From the NCBI GenBank assembly GCA_023525975.1, contig CM042020.1, positions 112,949,207 to 113,013,206 on the forward strand: DNA of 64,000 nt, given 5' to 3'. This document shows, one piece after another, positions 35,715 through 46,831 of the stretch. Both the position numbers and the translations under genes were made by a program. Source of the DNA: Smallanthus sonchifolius. Its lineage: Eukaryota; Streptophyta; Magnoliopsida; Asterales; Asteraceae. The first letter of the stretch is position 1; each line of letters opens with the position of its first letter. Under the pieces are notes generated by a model that was not told where the DNA came from, did not search any database, and worked only from the letters and a program-made list of their open reading frames with translations.

Positions 35715-36030
35715 TTGGTGGTGAATTAAGGGTGTGTACAGGTTTTGGCCAACGATTTAGGGTGTAAGTGGTGAAGGATAGAGAAAGGCTTTAGGTGTTG
35801 GTATCGTCTGTTTCCGGCCGGCCGGTGACCGGTAGAAGAGTGGAGGGGTAGAGAGTGGGAGGGAGGGAGGGAGGAAAGAAACCCTACTTGTTCGCTGGCG
35901 GGTAAGCTGCTGGCCGACAGTTGGTGGCGTTGTGTGGCTGTGGTCTGCTTCGGCTGGCGGTGTTGTACGTTGTTTCCGTTCTGTAAAAAGAGAGAGGTGA
36001 ACATATTAGAGAGAGTTGTTTCTGTTTTGT

Positions 36031-36484
36031 AAAAAACAATATAAAACACTAATAAATCACTAACTATTATGTGTCATTTTTCTGTGCATTCAATTTTAGG
36101 GTTTCCCGCCTCTTTCTCTTCCTTACAATCAATCAATTTGATTTCTAAAATTACTCCCCTAATTTCATCAATTAATTTTTATTTAATCTTGGTTTTTCTT
36201 CTTTTTCTATGCACCCAAATGAATTTAAAAAGGGTGTAGGAACTTTATAGTTTTGTAAGAAAATTAATTATTGTCCATATCCATTAGTTAACAACTTTGT
36301 TTGATTTTAAATTATGTTTCTAAACCCATAATAATCACTTTGAAAACACGAATCCAAACACTTGTGAATAATTAATTTTAACAACAAAATATGACATATT
36401 TCTTGAATCAGTCTTGAAACGTGAAACCTTAATTTATCAGTAATGAGAAGCATATAAGTGTATTATCGATTGTATTCTTTTAAT
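36031..36484. other. AT-rich spacer, nothing recognised
   Basis: No supported gene. It may contain the body of a Helitron whose 3' end is at 36520, but a TC start was not found. Confidence 0.4.
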
Positions 36485-36520
36485 GATTCAGCCCGTGTAA
36501 TATACGAGTTTTTAACCTAG
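36485..36520 (+). mobile_element. Helitron 3' terminus (5' end not identified)
   Basis: An imperfect hairpin CCCGTGTAATATACGAG is followed by TTTTTAACCTAG, the shared 3' end of the Helitron family in this window. The next base is C rather than T, so the end or its flank has mutated. Confidence 0.55.
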
Positions 36521-36989
36521 CAATTCAATATATAAATATTGCTCGTGGTTGGGACATGACCACACAATTAACAAATTAACATTTACTAACTTGTTGAATA
36601 GTGTACTATACTGCTTTTATACTTTGGCCACTAAAGTTTGCTGCTTTACAAACATGCCACTTTGCAGCCACGTTGCAACAGCTGGCTAGGAAAAGAGATG
36701 CAGAAGGAGAAAGAGTGCCAGGTCTCATATCCCCTCTGTCTATCTTTGCCGTTTGCTCTCTCCGGTCCTTGGTGTTTGACGCCAAGAATAAAAATCTTCG
36801 CGATTGAATCATCGTTTCAGAGAAGTGGTTGTGGCGACCCTCTGGCGTCGTCGTCTGGCGATTACGATTACAAACTGATCGCAGTTGTGAACTGGCCGGA
36901 AGTGGTGGTGTTGATGTTTATTTTATTACACTCATGAACTTACATTTTATTATCTTTTTGAGTTATTATAATTCTGTTCCTTAATAATT
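36521..36989. other. GC-richer segment of unknown origin
   Basis: Between about 36600 and 36920 the base composition is closer to coding DNA, and frames of 68-99 codons are open on both strands. None has a recognisable domain. It could be a captured gene piece, but nothing supports a specific identity. Confidence 0.35.
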
Positions 36990-37260
36990 ATTGTTAGTTA
37001 TTCCTCTCACACATCCATAATAGTGCTTCTAGAAAAAGTTGCCACGTAAGCAACTGTCCCGGCTTTACCCTCACAACCAAAACCAACTATAAGAATGACA
37101 TAAAACATGCCTATCTCGCCTCCCTTTCTCACATACCATGTTTTTTGGACGTTCGTGCACAAGACATCCATCCTCTCTCCAACATCATGCCCTCTCTCCT
37201 TCACATCATTCCTTCTCTTTAAAAACGTCCAATACCGACTTATTGTGGATGGTGTAAAGC
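36990..37260 (+). repeat. Dispersed repeat, copy B
   Basis: Diverged match to 26120-26420 in the same orientation, from CACACATCCATAATAG onward, including CACGTAAGCAACTGTC and TTCGTGCACAAGA. It supports a common mobile origin of both copies. Confidence 0.5.
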
Positions 37261-37329
37261 CCTCTCTACATTAGTATGTGTAAATAATTATTTGTGATTT
37301 TTTGATAGAATGACAAGAGGGTGTCCAAA

Positions 37330-37766
37330 TCTATACTATCTAATAAATAAAGGTTTTTCATGCCACATGTCGTCTCCATATTCACTCACATCATTTTTTT
37401 CCCGCCTCTCTCTCCTATTAAATACATTTCCATCTTTTAATAATAATAATATATTTAAAAAACAAATACTAATTATACTAATAAAACACATTTATTTGAA
37501 TTATCATTTATTATAAAAAACTTTAAAATCTAATTATTTAACTTTTATTTTCAATCAAGCAGTAATTGAAAGTCAAATTATATTAAATAATAATTAATGT
37601 ATTTTTAAAACTCAATTATATATTAATTTTTACATATTTTGAATTTTATTTTTTATCTTAAGTATATGTAATACATTTTTACACTTTTAAAAAATACATA
37701 TAAAGGTTTTATTATTTTATGTATGATATTTTTCACCCCGTGTGTAATACACGGGGTCTAAGCTAG
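37330..37766 (+). mobile_element. Non-autonomous Helitron
   Basis: It starts TCTATACTATCTAATAAATA after A (37329) and ends GGGGTCTAAGCTAG before T (37767). The hairpin CCCGTGTGTAATACACGGGG sits 10 bases from the end. It is 437 bp with no coding capacity. This is the cleanest Helitron of the window. Confidence 0.85.
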
Positions 37767-38460
37767 TACACAAATAGAACGTGCATATGAGCATTCTTTT
37801 AGATGAATCGAGATGTGACGCCAACGATTTAGTACACTCTCATAAATTTTATAAGTTATATGTTAATTGTACTAGGTAAGTTACATGTACATCACAATGC
37901 GTCTTATTAGGGCTGACAATTTTTGACACGGACTTGTTAACACGACTCGACACGTAATTAACATGTCCTGTGTTTGGCCTTAACATGTTTCGTGTCTTAA
38001 ACAAGTCGACACGGTTAAATTCGTGTCTAAACAGGTTAAAGAGATGTTAACCTGTTAGGACCCGTAGTGACATGTTAACACTTAACATCCTATTTGCATC
38101 TAGATTCTAGGCCCAACCCAAGCCCAAACACCTAGAACCTGCGTTGCCCACTTGCCCGGGTCCATAGACTTTTAACCCTTCGATTTTACAAACCCTACGT
38201 CTTATTCCTCACAACGATGCTACAAACCCTTTGGTGATTATATCTTTTATGACTCGTATGGCCGTATCCGTAACGTGTACCAAGGCGGTCCGCAATTACT
38301 TTAGTGCCATTGTGTAATATTGCTATAGTTACGGCACTATTTTTGTAATTTCCTACATTCATGTCCTCGTGTGCAACTTTTGCCATAAACCCTTCTGCAA
38401 ACCCTCTCTTCCCCAGCCTGTGTATTCACAAAGGTGAAGAGCCGTTGTCACCACCGTGAC
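37767..38460. other. Upstream region of RRP45
   Basis: About 690 bp without a gene. A segment at 37910-38080 has repeated GTTAACA/GACACG-type words. The last 60 bp lead into the putative 5' UTR, which begins before the GCC repeat. Confidence 0.45.
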
Positions 38461-38465
38461 TGCTA

Positions 38466-38500
38466 CCGCCGCCGCCGCCGCCGCCGCCGCCGTCTCCGTC
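38466..38500 (+). repeat. GCC/CCG trinucleotide repeat in the RRP45 5' UTR
   Basis: A run of eight or more CCG/GCC units followed by CCGTCTCCGTCGCCGTCG. It lies just before the inferred donor at 38515 and upstream of the start codon, so it is leader sequence. Confidence 0.85.
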
Positions 38501-38514
38501 GCCGTCGTCTACAG

Positions 38515-38785
38515 GCAAGTCCAGTTTAACTTTTCTTTTCATTTCTTTGATCGTAGCTTTCTTCCTTGTCTCTGTATAATTCATATTGAACTGTGTCACT
38601 CGTAATCAAATTGTGTAGTTACAGAATGAAATTCGTTGAGTTTTTGTGTAATTTGATCGGTGAATTCTTGTTATGGACTCTCAAAACCCTAAACTATGTG
38701 CAAATTTTTAGGAAATTAAACGTGCTAATACAATATGACTACACGTATGTTTTACGGTGCCCTAATTTCAATTCGTGAGATGCAG
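38515..38785 (+). other. Putative 5'-UTR intron of RRP45 with a GC donor
   Basis: ACAG/GCAAGT at 38511-38520 is the strong consensus for the rare GC-AG class, and ATGCAG/GAGAG at 38781-38790 is a good acceptor eight bases before the start codon. The interval is T-rich like an intron. No canonical GT donor fits better between the GCC repeat and the ATG. This is inference, as no transcript was seen. Confidence 0.5.
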
Positions 38786-38793
38786 GAGAGAAA

Positions 38794-41779
38794 ATGGAGC
38801 AAAGGCTAGCTAGTTCCTTAATAATGACAGTAAATGAAAAGAAATTCATTGAGAATGCATTACTTTCAGACATTAGGGTTGATGGTAGGCGACCTTTTGA
38901 CTATAGAAACCTAACTATCAGGTTTGGCAGGTAAGAATTAAGATACCTCTAATTTTTATCTCTTAATCACATTTTTTGTTAAGAAGTTAGAAGATGATGA
39001 GGAGGTTGTTGACATGGGTTTATAAATGTAGTGAAGATGGTTCATCAGAGGTGCAGCTTGGTCAAACTCAAGTTATTGGTTTTGTCACCGGTCAACTTAC
39101 TCAACCTTATAGAGATAGGCCGAATGAAGGGTCTTTTGCGATTTATACCGAGTTCTCACCTATGGCTGATCCTTCATTTGAACCGGGTCGTCCTGGAGAG
39201 ACTGCTATTGAACTGGGTCGAATTGTGGATCGTGGTTTAAGGTATCGGTTTATTTGTCTGGCTAACTTTTTGATTTTTATTTTCACATGATCATGCCTAA
39301 TATACATTTTTATTTTCACATGATCATGCCTAATATACATATATGATGAATTGATCTTGCAGGGAAAGCAGGGCGGTAGACACGGAATCACTTTGTGTTA
39401 TTGCAGGGAAGTTAGTATGGTCCATTCGGATTGACCTTCACATTATAGACAATGGAGGGTAAGTTTGAAAGATTACATACTGACATACAAATCCAAGCCC
39501 AAGTAAATCTTTTTGTTACAGTTTATATGTATATCTTCTTTTATAAAGACTGTCTATGTGTAACAGAAATCTTGTTGATGCTGCCAATATTGCTGCTTTG
39601 GCTGCTCTATCAACATTTAGGAGGCCTGAATGTACGTTAGGAGGAGAAGATGGTCAAGAATTGATAGTACATCCACCAGATGTGAGTTTTTTCTGCATTT
39701 TTACTAACAAAGTTTTAGTGTTCGCTGATGTTATAGTTGACATTAAATTATCTTTTTTACTATTATTTTTTTTCAATTTCAATAGAAGACACTTAATCAT
39801 TGATGATTGGTTGATATAGAGATGTTGATCTTGACCTCTTTACTTATGAATGAGTCTAATTGGGTTGTGTTTTTATCTCATTGACCTCAAGTAAAAGAAT
39901 TTAACTAAAAGGGGAATGGGTCAAATGGGATGAAAGTTGCCCATAGTCTACTTTTAATGCATTCAACTTTTTTTATTGTTTTTATTTGAAGATTTAGATT
40001 ACTACTGTAATCATATTGTTTTTGTAGCCATAGTTTACAACATAACACATTACTTATTAAAAGAGGCCAAAAAAGTGTTTGACCAGACTCGTTGAGTCGT
40101 TTCATGTGAGCCTGTTTTGGCCCGTTACCCAATCCACCAATCTTAGATCATGAGTTCATGTAATCATCGATTTTTAAATAACTAAATTGTCTTGTGTCAT
40201 TGAACAGGTGAGGGAGCCACTTCCATTAATACTTCACCATTTCCCAGTAGCAGTAACATTTGGATTTATCGGTAAAGAAAACACAGTGGTATGAGAATTC
40301 AATTATATAAGCTATTTTCTCATAAATTATGAAGACCCGCTAGCATTTGGTTCTCATAACTTAATTGATGATGTTAGGTGATTGACCCGACCCACTATGA
40401 AGAGGCTGTGATGGGTGGATCAATGACTGCTACACTCAACACAAATGGTGATGTTTGTGCTATTCAGAAAGCTGGAGGTGATGGGGTCTTGCAGAGTGTT
40501 ATTATGCAGTGTTTGCGCATTGCTTCTGTAAAGGCTGGTGATATAACAAGCAAAATAAAGAACGCTGTGAGTCTCTTTAATTTCAATATAGATTTAAATG
40601 TGTATTGCTGTTCTTATAGAATCTCACATGTGGAAGTAAATACCTTTTCAAAACTGATCTTTATTGCAAATATGTATTTCCAGGTTGAGTCTTATAATAC
40701 GCAAAGATCATTAAGGAAAATCAAACGTCATAATCCTGATCAACAGGGTTCCAGTGATGTGGCAAAGCATCACATGGAAAGATTAACAGTGGGTTCAGAT
40801 GAATCTGGTATTGGAAGCCCATTCAACGAGCATGATAAAACGAACAAGAGAAACAGCACATTGAAGGGTTTTAGTGGTGGGCCTGCAAGTTGGTATGGTT
40901 TTCATATGAAATTTTGAAGTCATTTTTTTAATATATTGAGTCTATCTTCTGATGGAAGTGGAAAGATGGGCGGGTTTTGTAACGGGTCGGGTGGAAACAT
41001 ACTAGTTTTTAGAACGAGCTGAAATGGGCCTTGTCTGGTTGAATTGACTCAAAAACATTTTTTTTAAAAATTTTATTATAAATAATTAATGTGCTAATTA
41101 TGATTGCAAAAACCATATTATGATGATAATTTAAATTCTTGAATAAATTAGGAGGTTGTCTGCATGAAAAATAGATTTCGGCTACTTTCAATCCGTTTAA
41201 GTGTTTGACCTGTTCTCTTTTATGCTATTTTTTTTATTTGACCTATTTTAGATAAAACACAACCCAAATGATCTCTCATAAGTAAACAGGTCAAAATTGC
41301 CACATTTTATTGGGACCTTGTATGCTTGTATATATTTGGCCGGTCGTTATAATACTACAGTACATCCCCCGTCTGAATTGTTTCTCCTAAATATTCGATG
41401 TATATTTTGTTTTATTTTCTTTTTTTCTTTTTCTCTTTTTCAGGGACCCATACTCGAGCGGTGTTGATGGTGATGCATTGAGAACAACTCTAGCTTCTCG
41501 TGGTATTTAACCTCATAATTTTTTTTAACGACTGCAAAATATTCACTACCAACATATTTTCTTAATTTCTTGTTAATGGCTGAATTTGCAGTTACACCTC
41601 TTGACAAGCACAAAGAAGAATCAAGCCCGGTGAACCCGGAGACCAAACCTAGCCCAAAATCTTCTGATACCAACTCACTTGCTTCGACCCACGAAGTTGG
41701 ATTAGAGATTCAACAATCTAAGACTCTCAAAGATGCAGTGAAGCCCAAGCACAAGAGGAGAAACAAGAATGCAAGTTAG
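38794..41779 (+). CDS. RRP45: Exosome complex core subunit RRP45 (CER7-like)
   Basis: Nine coding exons are inferred: 38794-38930, 39032-39241, 39363-39458, 39567-39681, 40208-40288, 40378-40566, 40684-40892, 41444-41502 and 41592-41779. They give 1284 bp and 427 aa, all with GT-AG borders and phases that close. Residues 1-45 carry MEQRLASS and RVDGRRPFDYRNLTIRFG. The RNase PH-fold core follows (SSEVQLGQTQVIGFVTGQL; FSPMADPSFEPGRPGE; ELGRIVDRGLR; IRIDLHIIDNGGNLVDAA; VIDPTHYEEAVMGGSM). The tail is hydrophilic and ends TLKDAVKPKHKRRNK, as in plant RRP45. The protein is a structural ring subunit of the 3'-5' RNA exosome in nucleus and cytoplasm. In Arabidopsis the RRP45B/CER7 copy affects cuticular wax through CER3 mRNA control (established). 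Which paralogue this is cannot be told. Confidence 0.96.
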
Positions 41780-42589
41780 ATCAGCACGGGCCGGGCCGGG
41801 CCTGGACTGGTCTTCTTTAGATTAAACTGTACAATTTATTTGATTAATTGTGCTGATTTTCATCCTTGTGCTTTAATTTTGGCCCATTAGTTTTTGAAGA
41901 CTTAGAAGATATGGGTTTCAGCAACGGAAATTACTTCTTTGGGAAATTGAAGATTTGAAGGAAAGATGTGTATAAAGACGAGCCTATAAGTGTTAAGTGA
42001 ACGTTGTCGTTTCTATTTTCTGAAATTGAATTTTATCCTGGAGTAAGTCCTTATTTTAAGACTGATTCAGGCTCGACCCTAGAGCTTAAAACTTCAAAAA
42101 GGAAAACTAAGGTTTTTATAAGTGGTCACATCAGTCATTTTAATATCAATCATATATATTCACTTTACGGGTTATATGATTTGACAAACACCCTCTCATA
42201 CGGGTCATATAAAAACATCATACGAGTCATATGGATATTTTCCCCATATCAAAGGGCCTTATGACCTCAGATGTCTATATAGTGTGTTAGTTTAGTAGTA
42301 TTTCTTCTGAGGCAACCTTAAAAAAAATCCCACGGATACATAATCATGCAAAATGACATTTTGTAGAGAAAACTTTGTAGAAACGCTAAAAAATGACGTT
42401 TTTTAATGAGATTTTATGGAACTATACCTTTTTTTAAGACAAAATTACAGAAATTAACTTTTTTGTTTATACCTAATTTCACTTACAGACCTTAATCTTT
42501 ATTAATTACACTGGACATCCTTTATATACAAACGTTGTCACAAATTTAGACATTTCGTCTAACTTTCGTTTAATTTTTTCATTAAATCA
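41780..42589. other. 3' flank of RRP45
   Basis: Holds the probable 3' UTR and AT-rich DNA. At 42160-42260 CATACGGGTCATAT and CATACGAGTCATAT resemble the ATACGACCCGTAT motif family but form no clear hairpin. No gene. Confidence 0.45.
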
Positions 42590-42668
42590 AGGCAAGTATG
42601 TATCACGTGAAGGCATATCCAACTTGTCTTGATTACAAATATGCCCTCACGTGATACACACATGCCTT
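42590..42668. repeat. Inverted repeat (fold-back)
   Basis: CAAGGCAAGTATGTATCACG is followed by its near-perfect reverse complement about 25 bp later (CGTGATACACACATGCCTTG). The arms are about 28 bp. It may be a small MITE. Confidence 0.75.
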
Positions 42669-42669
42669 G

Positions 42670-42672
<3 letters not shown>

Positions 42673-42709
<37 letters not shown>

Positions 42710-42711
42710 AG
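42673..42711. repeat. (TA)n microsatellite with short (TG)n tail
   Basis: A run of TA dinucleotides ends in TGTGTGTGTG, directly after the fold-back. Confidence 0.95.
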
Positions 42712-43111
42712 ACTTATTTATGAACATGAAAGTAGTATAATAATAATAATGATTGAGAAGAATTATGTTTGTAATTTTGTAATTACACGTGTTATGAGAT
42801 GAAAGTTATGATCGACGTGACACTAATGCGCAAAGTCATGGTGTGGACCGGTCCTTTTAACCAACATTACAAGACAGGTGCAACCACTATTATTTGATTA
42901 ATAACATTGAATTATGTAACCATCAATGCATCTTTATGTGTAAAGTGTAACTAGGAGGAAGGCCCATGACCTAGCCACGACCTTCATTGCACCTGTCTAA
43001 GGTCGGATCCAAATTGGTTGAACCTATGTCAAAGTCTGTATTAATATGTAATCAAAATCTATATTAAATGAAAGTTATTTATTTGATGACATTATTGATT
43101 CATCGGGGCAA
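42712..43111. other. Intergenic DNA, nothing recognised
   Basis: No gene or clear repeat. Confidence 0.5.
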
Positions 43112-43120
43112 TTACATATA

Positions 43121-43348
43121 TCTCACCGTTGGCCATTTGGTGCAATGGTAGCCCTAAGACTTCCCACAGTGGAGGTCTTGGGTTCGAGTCTCACATGGAG
43201 CAATTATTTAGGATGAACCAGTGAGTTTTCCCAGTTGTGGGTTTCCTCCTGGGTTGGGGGTTCGATCCGGATTGGTGGGGTAGTTGGCCCCGATTTAGAT
43301 AACATCTATCTCCTAAGAGGATTCTGGTGTCTGTTTTCCAAAAAAAAA
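43121..43348 (+). repeat. Full-length tRNA-derived SINE
   Basis: A box (TTGGTGCAATGGTAG, 43137-43151) and B box (GGGTTCGAGTCTC, 43180-43192) have the spacing of a Pol III promoter. The 3' end is an eight- to nine-base A-run at 43340-43348. TTACATATAT (43112-43121) and TTACATTTAT (43349-43358) flank it as a target duplication with one mismatch. It is about 228 bp and has no tRNA acceptor stem, so it is not a tRNA gene. Confidence 0.8.
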
Positions 43349-43358
43349 TTACATTTAT

Positions 43359-44069
43359 TCCCGTATAAACTTTATAAATTACATATATACCCAATCCAAA
43401 ATATAAATTATATATATCCCCTTCCTTAAAGCTAAAAATATTAAATATACCTATTTTGATTTATGTTATTAAAAATAAATTACAGAATGACTATTTTACC
43501 TTTTTTTACTAAAACTTAAAATTTTCAAATTTAGCCTTTTAACGAGTTTCTTTTTACATTTTTTTTGTTTTTACTTATATTTTTAGTTTTTTTTTCTTTT
43601 TTTTTCGTTTTTTTTTGCCTTTTTATCGGTTTTTACCCTCTTTTTTCCGACAATCACCAAAATGCACATAACAAGTGCCAAAGTTTTGATGTTGGATGTG
43701 GAATCGCAAAACATTCGAAACAATATAAACCCGATAAGCTGAATCAACCGACCTGTTTGAATGTTGGAATTGCAAAAAAAAATGCACATGTTGGAATCAA
43801 CCGACTTGGATCAGATGGTCGTATCGCGGGAGTCAACCGATGTACTGAGATCGATGGATCGAAATCACCGATCGTCGGTTAGGAAACAGTCTTCGATTGA
43901 ATCACCAGTTAGGTTTAAATCAGAAAGTCGTATCGCTGGTTCGAGAATCTGAAGAGTCGTGTTTTTCTTGTAAGCTTAAAATGTTATTTTTGTCATAATG
44001 TATTTATAAATAAGGGAATATATATAACTTAAGTTTTGGGTTGAATATATAAGTAATTAGATTTTAAAA
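43359..44069. other. AT-rich DNA with a T-run, nothing recognised
   Basis: Includes a T-rich stretch (43555-43640) and short open frames on both strands without domains. Flanking words AGGGGATATATGTAATT-like repeat on both sides of the next Helitron, so this is the host sequence into which it inserted. Confidence 0.5.
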
Positions 44070-44581
44070 TCTATACTATATAATAAATAAATGTTTTGTT
44101 ATGACACATGCCACTCTCTTATGCATCCACATCCTTTTTTTCCCGCCTCTCTCTCCTATTAATTATACAAGTTTTCATTTAATTGTTTTTTATATTTTTT
44201 CCCGCTTCTCTATCTTATTAAATAATAATGATTTATATAATTATTTTTTATAAAACGCTTTTTATTAAAAAAATAATTCGTCCATAAAACATTTTTATAA
44301 ATTGAACATTTCTTTCATTCCTTTTTATAAAACATTTTAAAAAAATAACTATATAACGTTTCTACAATTTTCAGTATTATGGAAACATCATTTTGAATCC
44401 TTAACTTTCAAATTATGAAAATTTATGAATTATAATTATATTTTTTCATTTTCAATATTATTGATTTATTACTTAATGTCGTTACTTATACATAATTTCA
44501 GTCTTGAGAAATTCTTATAATTTTATGAATTTTGTTATTTTTATTGTTCAACTCGTATTAGTACACGGGAATCTAACCTAG
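44070..44581 (+). mobile_element. Non-autonomous Helitron
   Basis: It starts TCTATACTATATAATAAATA after A and ends AATCTAACCTAG before T, with an imperfect terminal hairpin (CTCGTATTAGTACACGGG). The family motif CCGCCTCTCTCTCCTATTAA lies near 44142. It is 512 bp and non-coding. Confidence 0.82.
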
Positions 44582-45685
44582 TAAGGGGATATATGTAATT
44601 CACCCTATAGAATAAGGGGATATATGTAATTCCTCATATAAAATAAGGGAATATATATAATTTAAATTTTGGGTTAGGTATATATGTAATTAGGTTTTAA
44701 AATAGAAGGATATATGTAATTCCGCCTAATTTATCGAAGTTATACTGTATTGGTACTTGGTAGCATGAAAAATAAATTGTTCGGTGGCTTCGGTCTTGGT
44801 GGTGTGTTATCCTTGATGCTTAACTCAAGCTTCATTGATTGATGTTTGTGATCAGGTCGTAAACGAGTCGAGTCAAGTCTGAGCTTGCCTATACTTAAGC
44901 TTAGCTCATTTAACTAAGAGACCTCGAGCTCTAGCTCTTAAGCTTAACTTGTTAGTAGTTTGTCAAGTTTGAACTTGGCTCCACGTAGTTTGTTTCTTAT
45001 TTATTAATTATTAAATCATTATATGTTTATTTATTTATAATTATAGTTATTATAATAACATAAGATATATTATTTAATTAATTATGCTTATCATAATTTT
45101 GTATATTGTTATTATTATATAAATATATATTTAATATATTAAATAAATTATATAAATAATAGGTTCGTTTAACTTCGGGAGCCTAATCAAGTTTGATATG
45201 TGTAGCTCGGGATCACGCTCGAGCTCGTTTATTAAATAATCTCCAACTTAAGCTCGGCTTGATTCAAGTTTTTAGCAAGCATGTCTCGAGTAGTTTATGA
45301 GCGGCTCGGTTTTCTTAGGGGATCATAGTCGTTACAACATCCAGTTTTAACGTTCATTTTCAACGCTATAAGTAAATCGAATATTTATTGAACCGTTTAA
45401 GAAGTAGTTTATTTATTATTAAAAGAAATAAAATAATACTTTGATAAAACTAAAGAATAGCTTGATTGTTTTTTAAAATTAAAATTAAAATTAAATTTAA
45501 AATAAATGGTATAGTTTTCCTTGAATGGTCAAACTCAAGCTGTTTATGATGATATCATAGATGTATATTTTAGGATGAGTGTGGTGGGAAGACGCCAATG
45601 TAAAATCGCTCCTGATGGATAAAATTAGTTGTATTTTTTGTTCTCAAACTAATAAAAGATGTCAAAACAGATATACATTATCATA
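44582..45685. other. AT-rich intergenic DNA, nothing recognised
   Basis: About 1.1 kb without supported genes. The 44800-45320 part is richer in GAGCTC/CTCGAG-type words (for example GCTCGAGCTCG) and may be an old repeat. No structure could be closed. Confidence 0.45.
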
Positions 45686-46009
45686 GAGTAAGTTACATTT
45701 TTCGTCATTTAGATATATAGCAAATTTTACTTTTCGTCCTTCAACTACGTAAATAACATAAATCGTCCTTTATGTTCATATTTTGTAACAGTTTTCATCA
45801 ATTCCTCTAATTTTCCTTCTGTATTTGAATGGATAAAAACTGTTACAAAATATGAATATAAAGGATGATTTTTGTTATTTTCTTAAAAAGAAAGGATGCA
45901 AACTGTTACAAAATATGAATATAAATGATGATTTATGTTATTTCTTTAGTTTAAGAACGAAAAGTGAAATTTGCTATATACCTAAATGACGAAAAATGTA
46001 ATTTACTCC
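45686..46009. repeat. Fold-back MITE with ~105-bp arms
   Basis: GAGTAAGTTACATTTTTCGT at the left end and its reverse complement at the right end (ending TTTACTC at 46009) open two arms of about 105 bp that match with few changes. The centre holds a further partial copy of the right arm (ACTGTTACAAAATATGAATA twice). It is non-coding. The target duplication is unclear. Confidence 0.85.
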
Positions 46010-46131
46010 ACTTTCATATATGCATTTTTTTATATTAAATATCTTATTAATATTGATTCGATTTTAATAACAAAAAGTTAATATTATTAGTTAAATGTGC
46101 ACATAACAAATTTTTTTATTATTATTTTAAA

Positions 46132-46505
46132 CTAGGTTAGAAACCCATGTATTACACGGGTTGAATAAATCCAAATTGTTATAAACCAACAATTTCTATT
46201 AAAATTTATATGTTGGATGTCATCAGTTATTGGTGAAATAAGAAATAATGAAGATTTAAGAATTAGAAATAACAAATAATGAAGATTTAAGAATTATAAA
46301 ATTATTTATAAGATAAAATATAATTAAAATTTTCTTATGATTTAATAAGTTTCATAAAATATTAGAATAAATTTTAGATATTTAATTATTTAAAAACATT
46401 ATTATTTAATAGGAGATAAAATTATTTAATAGAAGAGAAAGATGAGAAACAAAAATCTAAACTTTATCAGAAGTCGACACGTGAAAGAAAAAAAGTTATT
46501 CATTT
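46132..46505 (-). mobile_element. Helitron, minus strand, 5' end degraded
   Basis: On the minus strand the 3' end is intact: an imperfect hairpin (CCCGTGTAATACATGGG) then TTTCTAACCTAG, with flanking T then T/A. The 5' TCTATACT start is not visible near 46505. Confidence 0.6.
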
Positions 46506-46512
46506 ATTATAA

Positions 46513-46831
46513 CTAGGTTAGAAGCCGTGTATTACACATGTTAAATAAATATTTTTTTAATTTACTTTTAAATAGTATATCATATATTTTTAAAGACATT
46601 TTGTAAAAAAATTAAAGAATAGGACTTATGATGTAATCATATTATTTATTAAATTAAAGAAAATCATTATTATTTAATAGGAGAGAGATACGGAAAATCA
46701 AAATATAGACTTCACCAGAAGTCGACACATGACATCCAATATTTAATAGAAAAAAGAGGCGAGAAAACCAACTTTTAGTTTTAGGTGACCTACAAAGCTG
46801 ACACGTGTCCCAATTATTATTATTTTTTAGA
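46513..46831 (-). mobile_element. Non-autonomous Helitron, minus strand
   Basis: On the minus strand it runs from TCTAAAAAATAATAATAATT (46831) to CTTCTAACCTAG (46513), with A before and T after. The terminal hairpin is weak (ATGTGTAATACACGG). It follows the preceding Helitron head-to-tail, a second example of a tandem pair in this window. Confidence 0.65.

Larger units (their letters stand above)
29036..36030 (-). mobile_element. RTE-type LINE, minus strand, dead, split by a solo LTR
   Basis: Read on the minus strand, a GC-richer 5' region (36030 down to 32456) precedes an endonuclease, a reverse transcriptase and a C-terminal domain. The 3' end closes with GGGTATGGTTGTTGTTGTA at about 29043-29060. 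A TTG-repeat tail instead of poly-A is typical of plant RTE elements. The 5' end is uncertain: sequence right of the solo LTR (35715-36030) is assumed to belong to the LINE or to its insertion site. Stops and frameshifts interrupt the protein. Confidence 0.75.

Noticed and set aside
43137..43192. tRNA gene with A and B boxes
   Set aside because: No acceptor or anticodon stem can be formed and an A tail with target duplication follows. It is a SINE.
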